A stretch of DNA of 64,000 bases. Source: Pomphorhynchus laevis (taxonomy: Eukaryota; Acanthocephala; Palaeacanthocephala; Echinorhynchida; Pomphorhynchidae). Every line of letters begins with the position of its first letter. Position 1 is the stretch's first letter. Below the pieces are notes generated by a model. It saw only the letters and a program-made list of their open reading frames with translations. It had not been told where the DNA came from and did no database searches. Location of the stretch: the NCBI GenBank assembly GCA_012934845.2, contig WNNJ02002755.1, positions 62,001-126,000 on the forward strand. Reading direction: 5' to 3'. The position numbers were made by a program, and so were the translations under genes. Positions 53,165 through 63,677 of this stretch are shown in pieces.

Positions 53165-56100
53165 CTTGAAAACAAACAAAATAAGGCCAAATAAAATTTA
53201 AATAATAAATAATTATAGAATATTTCGTATAATTTATATTTATAAAAATAAAATTTAAAATCAAAAATAAGGCTAAATAAAATAGTAATAAATAATAAAT
53301 AATAAATAATTATAGAACATTTTGTATTATTTATATTTATAAAGTTAAAATTAAAAATTAAAAATAAGGCTAAATAAAATAGTAATAAATAATAAATAAT
53401 AAATAATTATAGAACATTTTGTATTATTTATATTTATAAAGTTAAAATTAAAAATTAAAAATAAGGCTAAATAAAATTTAAATAATAAATAATAAATAAT
53501 TATAGAACATTTCGTATAATTTATATTTATAAAGTTAAAATTAAAAATTAAAAATAAGGCTAAATAAAATAATAATAAATAATAAATAATAAATAATTAT
53601 AGAACATTTTGTATAATTTATATTTATAAAGTTAAAATTAAAAATTAAAAATAAGGGTAAATAAAATTTAAATAATAAATAATAAATAATTATAGAACAT
53701 TTTGTATAATTTATATTTATAAAGTTAAAATTAAAAATTAAAAATAAGGCTAAATAAAATTTAAATAATAAATAATAAATAATTATAGAACATTTTGTAT
53801 TATTTATATTTATAAAGTTAAAATTAAAAATTAAAAATAAGGCTAAATAAAATTTAAATAATAAATAATAAATAATTATAGAACATTTCGTATAATTTAT
53901 ATTTATAAAGTTAAAATTAAAAATTAAAAATAAGGCTAAATAAAATAATAATAAATAATAAATAATAAATAATTATAGAACATTTTGTATAATTTATATT
54001 TATAAAGTTAAAATTAAAAATTAAAAATAAGGGTAAATAAAATTTAAATAATAAATAATAAATAATTATAGAACATTTTGTATAATTTATATTTATAAAG
54101 TTAAAATTAAAAATTAAAAATAAGGCTAAATAAAATTTAAATAATAAATAATAAATAATTATAGAACATCTTGTATAATTTATATTTATAAAGTTAAAAT
54201 TAAAAATTAAAAATAAGGGTAAATAAAATTTTAATAATAAGTAATAAATAATTATAGAACATTTTGTATAATTTATATTTATAAAGTTAAAATTAAAAAT
54301 TAAAAATAAGGCTAAATAAAATTTAAATAATAAATAATAAATAATTATAGAACATTTTGTATAATTTATATTATTAAAGTTAAAATTAAAAATTAAAAAT
54401 AAGGGTAAATAAAATTTAAATAATAAATAATTATAAATAATAAATATTTTTAGAACTTTTGTAAAATTTTTATTTATAAAGATAAAATTTAAAATTAAAA
54501 ATAAGGCTAAATAAAATAGTAATAAATAATAAATAATAAATAATTATAGAACATTTTGTATAATTTATATTTATAAGGCTAAAATTTAAAATTATAAATA
54601 AGGCTAAATAAAATTTAAATAATAAATAATAAATAATTATAGAACATTTCGTATAATTTATATTTATAAAGTTAAAATTAAAAATTAAAAATAAGGCTAA
54701 AAAAATTTAAATAATAAGTAATAAATAATTATAGAACATTTTGTATAATTTATATTTATAAAGTTAAAATTAAAAATTAAAAATAAGGCTTAATAAAATT
54801 TAAATAATAAATAATAAATAATTATAGAACATTTTGTATAATTTATATTTATAAAGTTAAAATTAAAAATTAAGAATAAGGGTTAGTAAAATTTAAATAA
54901 TAAATAATTATAAATAATAAATAATTTTAGAACTTTTGTAAAATTTTTATTTATAAAGTTAAAATTAAAAATTAAAAATAAGGCTAAATAAAATTTAAAT
55001 AATAAGTAATAAATAATTATAGAACATTTCGTATAATTTATATTTATAAAGTTAAAATTAAAAATTAAGAATAAGGGTTAGTAAAATTTAAATAATAAAT
55101 AATTATAAATAATGAATAATTATAGAACTTTTGTAAAATTTTTATTTATAAAGTTAAAATTAAAAATTAAAAATAAGGCTAAATAAAATTTAAATAATAA
55201 GTAATAAATAATTATAGAACATTTCGTATAATTTATATTTATAAAGTTAAAATTAAAAATTAAGAATAAGGGTTAGTAAAATTTAAATAATAAATAATTA
55301 TAAATAATAAATAATTATAGAACATTTTGTATAATTTATATTTATAAAGTTAAAATTAAAAATTAAAAATAAGGCTAAATAAAATTTAAATAATAAATAA
55401 TAAATAATTATAGAACATTTTGTATAATTTATATTATTAAAGTTAAAATTAAAAATTAAAAATAAGGGTAAATAAAATTTAAATAATAAATAATTATAAA
55501 TAATAAATATTTTTAGAACTTTTGTAAAATTTTTATTTATAAGGCTAAAATTTAAAATTAAAAATAAGGCTAAATAAAATAGTAATAAATAATAAATAAT
55601 AAATAATTATAGAACATTTCGTATAATTTATATTTATAAAGTTAAAATTAAAAATTAAAAATAAGGCTAAAAAAATTTAAATAATAAGTAATAAATAATT
55701 ATAGAACATTTTGTATAATTTATATTTATAAAGTTAAAATTAAAAATTAAGAATAAGGGTTAGTAAAATTTAAATAATAAATAATAAATAATTATAGAAC
55801 ATCTTGTATAATTTATATTATTAAAGTTAAAATTAAAAATTAAAAATAAGGGTAAATAAAATTTAAATAATAAATAATTATAAATAATAAATATTTTTAG
55901 AACTTTTGTAAAATTTTTATTTATAAAGTTAAAATTAAAAATTAAAAATAAGGCTAAATAAAATTTAAATAATAAGTAATAAATAATTATAGAACATTTC
56001 GTATAATTTATATTTATAAAGTTAAAATTAAAAATTAAGAATAAGGGTTAGTAAAATTTAAATAATAAATAATTATAAATAATAAATAATTATAGAACAT

Positions 56101-57368
56101 TTTGTATAATTTATATTTATAAAGTTAAAATTAAAAATTAAAAATAAGGCTAAATAAAATTTAAATAATAAATAATAAATAATTATAGAACATTTTGTAT
56201 AATTTATATTATTAAAGTTAAAATTAAAAATTAAGAATAAGGGTTAGTAAAATTTAAATAATAAATAATTATAAATAATAAATATTTTTAGAACTTTTGT
56301 AAAATTTTTATTTATAAAGATAAAATTTAAAATTAAAAATAAGGGCAAATAAAATTTAAATAATAAATAATAAATAATTATAGAACATTTTGTATAATTT
56401 ATATTATTAAAGTTAAAATTAAAAATTAAAAATAAGGGTAAATAAAATTTAAATAATAAATAATTATAAATAATAAATAATTATAGAACATTTTGTATAA
56501 TTTATATTTATAAAGTTAAAATTAAAAATTAAAAATAAGGCTAAATAAAATTTAAATAATAAATAATAAATAATTATAGAACATTTTGTATAATTTATAT
56601 TATTAAAGTTAAAATTAAAAATTAAAAATAAGGGTAAATAAAATTTAAATAATAAATAATTATAAATAATAAATATTTTTAGAACTTTTGTAAAATTTTT
56701 ATTTATAAGGCTAAAATTTAAAATTAAAAATAAGGCTAAATAAAATAGTAATAAATAATAAATAATAAATAATTATAGAACATTTCGTATAATTTATATT
56801 TATAAAGTTAAAATTAAAAATTAAAAATAAGGCTAAATAAAATTTAAATAATAAGTAATAAATAATTATAGAACATTTCGTATAATTTATATTTATAAAG
56901 TTAAAATTAAAAATTAAGAATAAGGGTTAGTAAAATTTAAATAATAAATAATTATAAATAATAAATAATTATAGAACATTTTGTATAATTTATATTTATA
57001 AAGTTAAAATTAAAAATTAAAAATAAGGCTAAATAAAATTTAAATAATAAATAATAAATAATTATAGAACATTTTGTATAATTTATATTATTAAAGTTAA
57101 AATTAAAAATTAAGAATAAGGGTTAGTAAAATTTAAATAATAAATAATTATAAATAATAAATATTTTTAGAACTTTTGTAAAATTTTTATTTATAAAGAT
57201 AAAATTTAAAATTAAAAATAAGGGCAAATAAAATTTAAATAATAAATAATAAATAATTATAGAACATTTTGTATAATTTATATTATTAAAGTTAAAATTA
57301 AAAATTAAAAATAAGGGTAAATAAAATTTAAATAATAAATAATTATAAATAATAAATAATTATAGAAC
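53165..57368. repeat. AT-rich satellite, about 94-bp monomers, about 4.2 kb
   Basis: Over 40 head-to-tail copies of a unit of the form AATAAGGCTAAATAAAATTT + AATAATAAATAATAAATAAT + TATAGAACATTTTGTATAAT + TTATATTTATAAAGTTAAAA + TTAAAAATTAAA. Variants differ at the start (AAGGCTAAATA, AAGGGTAAATA, AAGGGTTAGTA), by TTATAAATAATAAATATTTTTAGAACTTTTG insert-type monomers, and these variants recur in the same order, giving multi-monomer higher-order blocks in the right half. The monomer closely follows the internal AT segment of family D (ATAATGCTAAATCAAAATTT...ATAATTTAAATCAAGTTAAA). Confidence 0.93.
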
Positions 57369-57370
57369 TG

Positions 57371-57559
57371 TTAAATTTCCACAGATCCAACCTAAATAAT
57401 TTAATTTTGAGGATAATTTTTAATAATATAATTAATATATAATTACATGCAATATTATTAAAATAAAATAAAATAATCATTTGTTTATGACAAATGATAA
57501 TTATAACATAATAATGATAATTATAACATAATTATCCGTGACGTTTTGTTGATTTATAT
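57371..57559. repeat. Right direct repeat flanking the satellite array
   Basis: Right-hand copy of the 52,907-53,085 block (TTCCACAGATCCAACCTAAA ... ATTATCCGTGACGTTTTGTTG), with an insertion of a short AT repeat (GATAATTATAACATAAT twice). Confidence 0.9.
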
Positions 57560-57867
57560 AAAATAAATCAATATTATTTAATAAAATAAATTAATAATAA
57601 ATAATAAATAAATAATAATTAATAAATAATAAATATTATTAATTAATAATAATTAATAATTAATAAATAATATTCAATATTGTTTAATAAAACAATTATT
57701 ACATCAATATTACATCAATAAAATCAGTGGTGTTTATTTTGTCATTAAACCAATTTTGAATTAGATAGGATTAACATATAAAAAATGAACATTATAATTT
57801 TGAATTTGATTTAACATACACTACCGACGATATCAGAGTTTAAAATGTGTTAATAAAGTTATTATAA

Positions 57868-57993
57868 TTAGGTTTCCTCTTCTTCTTTTTCGATTTGTTC
57901 GTCTTTCATTGATTCGCCTTCATTTATTCTGTCAACTTTTTCGTATAGCATTTCTTCACCAACATATTTGAGTAGGTAATTCGGATAATACCT
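57868..57993 (-). CDS. Probable terminal exon of an unidentified gene
   Basis: After a splice acceptor (ATTACTTATGTTAG on the minus strand) the frame RYYPNYLLKYVGEEMLYEKV, then DRINEGESMKDEQIEKEEEE and T ends at TAA. Coding-like composition stands out from the AT-rich surroundings. The end is very acidic. Upstream exons should lie at higher coordinates, but none was identified before the window ends. The family is not recognised. The phase at the acceptor is inferred from the open frame only. Confidence 0.45.
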   Translation of the reverse strand, partial: RYYPNYLLKYVGEEMLYEKVDRINEGESMKDEQIEKEEEET

Positions 57994-58304
57994 CTAACAT
58001 AAGTAATCAAAATAATTGTCATAGGCTACACGATAATGTATTCGGTGTAAATTCAGTTCAACTAATAATTCTACTATTTATCTAAAATATTAGCTCGAGT
58101 CCAGTGTATTACATCTGGATTTTAATATTAAACAAATTAAAATGATCTATTTAAATGACAAAACTAAAAGTATATTTTTATAAAAATACATTCATAATAT
58201 TATATTAATTATAATATATTAATCATAATATTATATTATATTATCAGTATTTTTGAAAGAGGAAAAAGCATTGTCAACAGGTCAATAAAAACACGCCATT
58301 AGAA

Positions 58305-58600
58305 CAAATCAGTTTAGATAACTGAGTCTACGTATTTTATACGATATATAAATAAAAATAAATATAATTATTTAGATTTTATCTTTATTTTTAAATATTA
58401 TTTAAAATAAAGATAAATATAATTAATTATATAAGATTTCACACAATTTATATTTTATAACGATAAAATTTAAAATTGAAATTTAAAATAAAATTCAATA
58501 TTTATGAATTAACTAATAAATATTATACGTTTTATTTGAATAAGGATTATAGGTTATCAGGAGGAACTGCAATGCTATCAGGTTTCGGTCCATATTCTTC
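58305..58600 (+). mobile_element. Dispersed repeat family D, 3'-truncated copy
   Basis: Starts CAGTTTAGATAACTGAGTCT, runs through an AT-rich body, a diverged CGTTTTATTTGAATAAGGAT block and GGTTATCAGGAGGAACTGCA, and stops in the middle of the core near 58,595. The open frame that runs over it is a by-product. 58,600-58,960 has nothing else. Confidence 0.7.
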
Positions 58601-58959
58601 TAAGGTTAAGAAAAAAACGACTTATATAATTAACAGATATCAATTTGATGAACAAATTGTTCGTTTGTTCCTTATAGTGGTTAAGATGATGATCTTGCTC
58701 CAAAATTCAAAACTACAATTTAAATTGCTTATTATTGATTTTATTTTAGTAATGATACTTCATTATGACGAAATGATGATAAAATACATTTAATACATTT
58801 TTATAACAATTTTATATATTTCTAAACTTTAGACGAGTGGCCTTCGAATTACGACATCGAATACATTACTCTCGGATGTCTTAATCCGAAATGCATCTAA
58901 GAGAAGCCGAAAAATGCAACAAGTGGCATTGATTTTTGTAAATCGATTAAATTTGTTTA

Positions 58960-59275
58960 TAAACTCCGCTATTGCCGGTCCCAAGCCCGTGCTGAGAAAG
59001 GAGGGGGTTGGCAATAGACTTCGTGACAAGCCAGTCGTAAAACAAAACTGTTGCATCAACAGTATGAAATGGTGTCTCAATGGACTTAGCGAAAGGCGAT
59101 TACGATGATAAGGCCGCAATCAACCACCAATAAGGCCCATCGGCGTGACTGTGGAAAAAGCGGACACCGTAAAGAAGCGGAACAAACGCTGAATAAAAAG
59201 AAAAAGATTAAATTTGTTTATAAATGTCTAGATGTATAGACTACTTCAAATTATTGATGATAGATACCTTTAACA
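58960..59275. other. GC-richer unclassified patch
   Basis: A 250-bp island of higher GC with short open frames on both strands (plus: AIAGPKPVLRKEGVGNRLRD). None resembles a protein I know. It lies directly left of the nested inverted repeats and may belong to the same unit. Confidence 0.3.
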
Positions 59276-59277
59276 CA

Positions 59278-59920
59278 ACTTCAGTAAACCTCTAAAAGGA
59301 AATCACTAAGCGCACGCTCCTCCACCGGCGACCATCCTTTCATCTGGAATGGTTTGCGTAAGCAGTGGCTTCACAAGACAACACGTATGTAATCGCGCCT
59401 TCTTTCATCAGCTTACTAAGGTTGCTGAACAAGCAAGACGCTTGTATACAGCTGAAATACAATGCACTAGCAAAAGCTCTCTAGCTACAAAGCACGAGCA
59501 AAGTTCTAGCGCAGAAGTAAATATTCGTCACTCCACATAGTGGTTATATGAATAAAACTACTAGAACCACAGACGCCTAGCCCCCAATGGGCTTTTCGAC
59601 CATAGTGTACTCATCACCACTGGGTGGTATCAACTTTGCAGGATGTTGCTTGTTCAGCAATTTACTGATGAAGGAAGAGCGACATCGCATGTGGTTTCCT
59701 ATAAATCCACCCGCTTACGCAAACCGTAGCAGACCGGTGGAGGAGCGTGCGCTTTGCGATTTCCTGTCAGAGGTATACTGAGGATTAAGTACTGTCTAAG
59801 TTGTGTAGCTACATGGCCACAGTGATGAGACAACCATGTAGTATACTCATCACCATTGGGTGGTATCATCAGTGTGGCCCTGTAACTACACAACTTCGAC
59901 AGTACCTTATCCTGAGTAAA
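59278..59920. repeat. Nested inverted-repeat complex
   Basis: Two stacked inverted repeats. Outer: 59,281-59,364 (with GCGCACGCTCCTCCACCGG and GGTTTGCGTAAGC) against 59,710-59,781. Inner: 59,778-59,829 (GTACTGTCTAAGTTGTGTAG, GGCCACAGTGATGAG) against 59,865-59,916, about 88% matched over 52 bp by eye. A third word (ACTCATCACCATTGGGTGGT) in the inner loop also occurs at 59,607. GC-rich relative to surroundings, no coding capacity recognised. Confidence 0.85.
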
Positions 59921-60536
59921 CCTCTGAAAGTTGTGTTGAAATTATTTCTTATTAATATATCGTCAACAGTAGTTTTATTTATAGATAATTTAATACTAAA
60001 TAAAAATAACAAAAATATACAATAGATCTTCTTATATTTGATAAGAAAATCTATATTATGTAGATATCTTTTGCATATATCTTTTGCAGATTACACCATT
60101 TGTAAGTTAATTTGAGAATCGAATATACGCAGATCGATTCCAAATATTGACATTTATTGTTCTTTGCACCAAGAAACCTTGATTTTGACATTAGTTGATA
60201 TTTTGATAAAAAATATTAATCCTACCTTTGACTAGACGAAGCGAAGAGTGTATGATTTAGCGATGGCAATAAAAATGTCCGTTTATAATGTTTATAAGTT
60301 GAAAGGTGATAAAGAAGTTAAAATCTTGCAAGTAAACCCATGCAGTGATTTACTTGGAATCAAGTGACTGCCAATAATGAAGTAATTTTTTAATTATTTA
60401 AAATCACAGTGCGACTCTTAATAATTGATGACTTCATGTTACCTGACATTTAAAAAAATGATAAAGTACTGCTAATTGCAGCTTTGACAAGCTTACGAAT
60501 GATAAAATATTCCATTGTATAAACGCAAAAGGAAAA

Positions 60537-60602
60537 TATTACTGACAATAGTATTACTGACAATAGTATTACTGACAATAGTATTACTGACAATAGTATT
60601 GA
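60537..60602. repeat. 15-bp minisatellite x4
   Basis: TATTACTGACAATAG repeated four times without interruption. Surrounding sequence to 61,290 holds no recognised gene. Confidence 0.95.
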
Positions 60603-61307
60603 AGAAATTAAACGTAAATTATTATTATATTAAATTTAATAAATGATTATATTTAATAAATGATTATATTTTATATAAACAATAATCTAATTTGTATCGA
60701 TTAAATATTTAATGAATAAAACTGTTTAATGATTGATTACAGCTTTGTGTTTTTGCCTGCAGAGCTAAATTGATTGTAACGAACGAAAAGAAACTTTAAA
60801 AAGTTTTTTTTAAATTTCTTTTATAAGTTTGGTTAGATGTGCATGCTTTAGCCATAACATCGCTGCCAATGTTATGCAATTGATTAAGTCATCACTTAAA
60901 CTCAGAAGTACAAAATGTAAAATAAAAAGATAGCCAACTTATCTGTTGGCTAAGAAACAACAGTTTATCAATTACGTTGACAAATTTTTGACAATATGAG
61001 GAGCACTCATAATCACAGAACGAGATGCAGCCATTTTTAAAAAATGCGTTTTTTATTCTAATGATAATATAATTCTGGGCAGTAAATAAATGACTTATAA
61101 TTTAGTATTTTTTAAACTTTTATGGCACTAAAAATTCAGACGAGAATATATTTTCTTCGTGGAAGAAGAAATGGCATTGAAAATGGCACTCACGTTTATG
61201 GCACTGAAATTATGGCTCGTGTTAGAATATATTTTCTTTCGTGGTTTTCACGAAGAAAATATAAATGAAGAAATTATAAAAATGAAATTTCGCTTGTTTT
61301 TTGCAGA

Positions 61308-61568
61308 ATGATGTTTCTCTGCAGCAAAGTCGGTGTCATTTTTATGCAAGAAAATAATTTATTACAATTAAAGGCACCCTTGAATGTGTGTGGTGACATT
61401 CATGGGCAATACTTGTACATTTTAGAAATTTTTGATACTTGTGGTAGTGTGCCAAGGCGGTAGTATATGTTCCTATGGGATTACGTTGACAGAGAAACGA
61501 ATTCTCTAGAAACAATCTGCATCCTTTTAGCACTTAAATGGCGGTATCGATATTTTTGTATAATGTAA
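61308..61568 (+). pseudogene. Protein phosphatase 1 catalytic subunit relic
   Basis: One frame, interrupted by a single TAG at 61,461, reads [33 protein letters not shown], stop, [20 protein letters not shown] and LLALKWRY. This is the metallophosphatase core of PP1 (family: [38 protein letters not shown]). GDIHG, a metal-binding motif, is intact, but GDYVDRG has become WDYVDRE. Homology starts at about MMFLCSKVGVIFMQE (family SREIFLSQP) and stops after ALKWRY, before the expected RGNHE. It could be one decayed exon (TTTTTTGCAG lies just upstream) or a truncated retrocopy. No other PP1 sequence was found nearby. Confidence 0.85.
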
Positions 61569-61865
61569 TCTAACTTGCAATGTCAACTGTTTTTTAGTTT
61601 GAGTTTTAGTTTTCAAAATAGAATATGTCCAACTTCTATTCTGTTGAAAATATTTGACTAAGTATATCAATCAACAAAATATTATTAAAAATAAATTTTA
61701 AATCACAAGTAGAAATGTTTATGGATGATAAATAAGATACTTTGCATTAGAATAATATACAATTAATACAAATAAGATGTATTTAATAGATACATATTTT
61801 AATATCATATCATATTTTTAAGATACATTATTAATAAGATACCCTAGAAAACCAAATTTCATAAT

Positions 61866-62215
61866 AGAAAATACGTTATTAGCATGTATTTGGACCTGCT
61901 GCTATGTTGTGTCGAGGAGTAGGGGCTGAAATTTGATAACATAGCAGTTCCTCCTAATAACATATAATCCTTATCACTACTCCTGATGACCTCTAATTCT
62001 TATTCTGATACAACGTCTGTTATTTATTAGTCAATTCATTAAAGTTGATTTTTATTTAAAATTTTAATTTTTTATTTAAATAATCAAAATCATTAAAATA
62101 CTTTTATCGATACATATTTTTAACTGAATTACTATAAAAATAAAATCAAACAAAAAATAGTCAAGTATATAAATCAACAAAATATTACCAAAAATAAATG
62201 TCTACTCTTAAGCGG
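61866..62215 (-). mobile_element. Dispersed repeat family D copy
   Basis: Minus-strand copy: TAATACATGC-type end, core with CTGCTATG/CATAGCAG pairing intact but GGCCCC/GGGGCC pairing lost, a 40-bp partial duplication of the GGTCATCAGGAG region, AACAGACGTTGTATCAGAAT, then AT-rich sequence. 62,090-62,210 shares the extra segment seen at 13,380-13,548. Confidence 0.72.
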
Positions 62216-62758
62216 AATCTTTATGGATGGAGTGTTTCGTTATTTTATGACACAACGATAATTGTTCCTCACAAAATAATTAAAATTTAGTTCAATATAT
62301 TGGCCAAGTCGTCAATCATTAACGGGTATTTAATTTTGAATATTTACTTTTAATACAACCGAAATATTGACCAATATATGATATATAATATATTTCACCG
62401 TTATAATATATTATAACGGGGTAAGGTAAAGGCTTGATTCATATCAAGCCTATTTGAGGTTTATGTAGTAGACCCTTAAGATAACTTTATATAAAGTTAT
62501 CTTATAGATTAAATACAAATAATATACTACTGGATGCAGAGGAGGACCAATAAAATACAAAATTTTATTCGTAAAATACAAATAAGTTGGCGGATAAATA
62601 GAGAGAATGCGCAGGCATTAGTCAGTGTTCTTTGCTAATGATCCGATTAATGAAGCATGTACCTAGTTTGCTAGAAATTTTCTAGCTCTAAGTACCTTTG
62701 ACATACTCGTGCCGTCTGCCAATCCTCCTCTGCATCCAGTAATGGGAGGTACCTGGCA

Positions 62759-62783
62759 CTGATGAGTCGAAATTACGACGAAC
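62759..62783 (+). ncRNA. Hammerhead ribozyme core, monomer 1 (GAAC variant)
   Basis: CTGATGA, stem II GTCG/CGAC with loop AAATTA, then GAAC. The family core needs GAAA after stem II; the A-to-C change at the stem III base would be expected to weaken or stop cleavage. Flanked on both sides by GGTACCTGGCA. Confidence 0.7.
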
Positions 62784-63058
62784 CGGTACCTGGCATCGTT
62801 TTGTCGATTCTTTCTTGGCTGCCACATCATACAAATAGAAAAAATGCCCACGGAAATCTCTCATTTTCTCGTAAATTACAAATAAGTTGGCAGATAAATA
62901 GAGAGAATGCGATGGCATTAGCCAGTTCTCTTTGCTAATGATCCTTTTGGTGTAGCATGTGCCTAGTTTGCTAGAAATTTTCTAGCTCTAAGTACCGTTG
63001 ACATACTCGTGGCGGCTGCCGGTCCTCCTCTGCATCCAGTAGTGGGAGATACCTGACA

Positions 63059-63083
63059 CTGATGAGTCGAAATTACGACGAAA
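63059..63083 (+). ncRNA. Hammerhead ribozyme core, monomer 2 (intact)
   Basis: CTGATGA + GTCG-AAATTA-CGAC + GAAA, all conserved core bases present. Stems I and III are short and I could not assign the cleavage site with confidence; TGACA before the core can pair with TGTCG about 20 bases after it, and ACG/CGT could form stem III. Confidence 0.82.
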
Positions 63084-63358
63084 CGGTACCTGGCATCGTT
63101 GTGTCGATTATTTCGCGGCTGCCACATCATACAAATTGAAAAAATGCCCACGGAAATCTCTCATTTTCTCGTAAATTACAAATAAGTTGGCAGATAAATA
63201 GAGAGAATGCGCTGGCATTAGCCAGTTCTCTTTGCTAATGATCCTTTTGGTGAAGCATGTGCCTAGTTTGCTAGAAATTTTCTAGCTCTAAGTACCTTTG
63301 ACATACTCGTGCCGGCTGCCGGTCCTCCTCTGCATCCAGTAATGGGAGGTACCTGGCA

Positions 63359-63383
63359 CTGATGAGTCGAAATTACGACGAAC
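63359..63383 (+). ncRNA. Hammerhead ribozyme core, monomer 3 (GAAC variant)
   Basis: Same sequence as the monomer 1 core, including GAAC in place of GAAA, 600 bp downstream. This supports the dimeric higher-order unit. Confidence 0.7.
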
Positions 63384-63652
63384 CGGTACCTGGCATCGTT
63401 TTGTCGATTCTTTCTTGGCTGCCACATCATACAAATAGAAAAAATGCCCACGGAAATCTCTCATTTTCTCGTAAATTACAAATAAGTTGGCAGATAAATA
63501 GAGATAATGCGATGGCATTAGCCAGTTCTCTTTGCTAATGATCCTTTTGGTGTAGCATGTGCCTAGTTTGCTAGAAATTTTCTAGCTCTAAGTACCTTTG
63601 ACATACTCGTGCCGGCTGCCGGTCCTCCTCTGCATCTAGTAGTGGGAGAACA

Positions 63653-63677
63653 CTGATGAGTCGAAATTACGACGAAA
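63653..63677 (+). ncRNA. Hammerhead ribozyme core, monomer 4 (intact core, deleted flank)
   Basis: Core identical to monomer 2 with GAAA present, but about 8 bases just upstream (the TACCTGAC part) are deleted, which would remove most of the left strand of stem I. Confidence 0.75.

Noticed and set aside
60263-60367. 34-residue ORF starting MAIKMSVYNVYKLKG
   Set aside because: Starts with an ATG and has a possible donor (CAAGTAAAC) but is too short, with no acceptor exon found; it could be a first exon but I cannot support it.
62663-63518. Repeated 62- and 76-residue open frames on the minus strand of the hammerhead satellite
   Set aside because: They recur because the DNA repeats every 300 bp; no domain, and they overlap the ribozyme cores.
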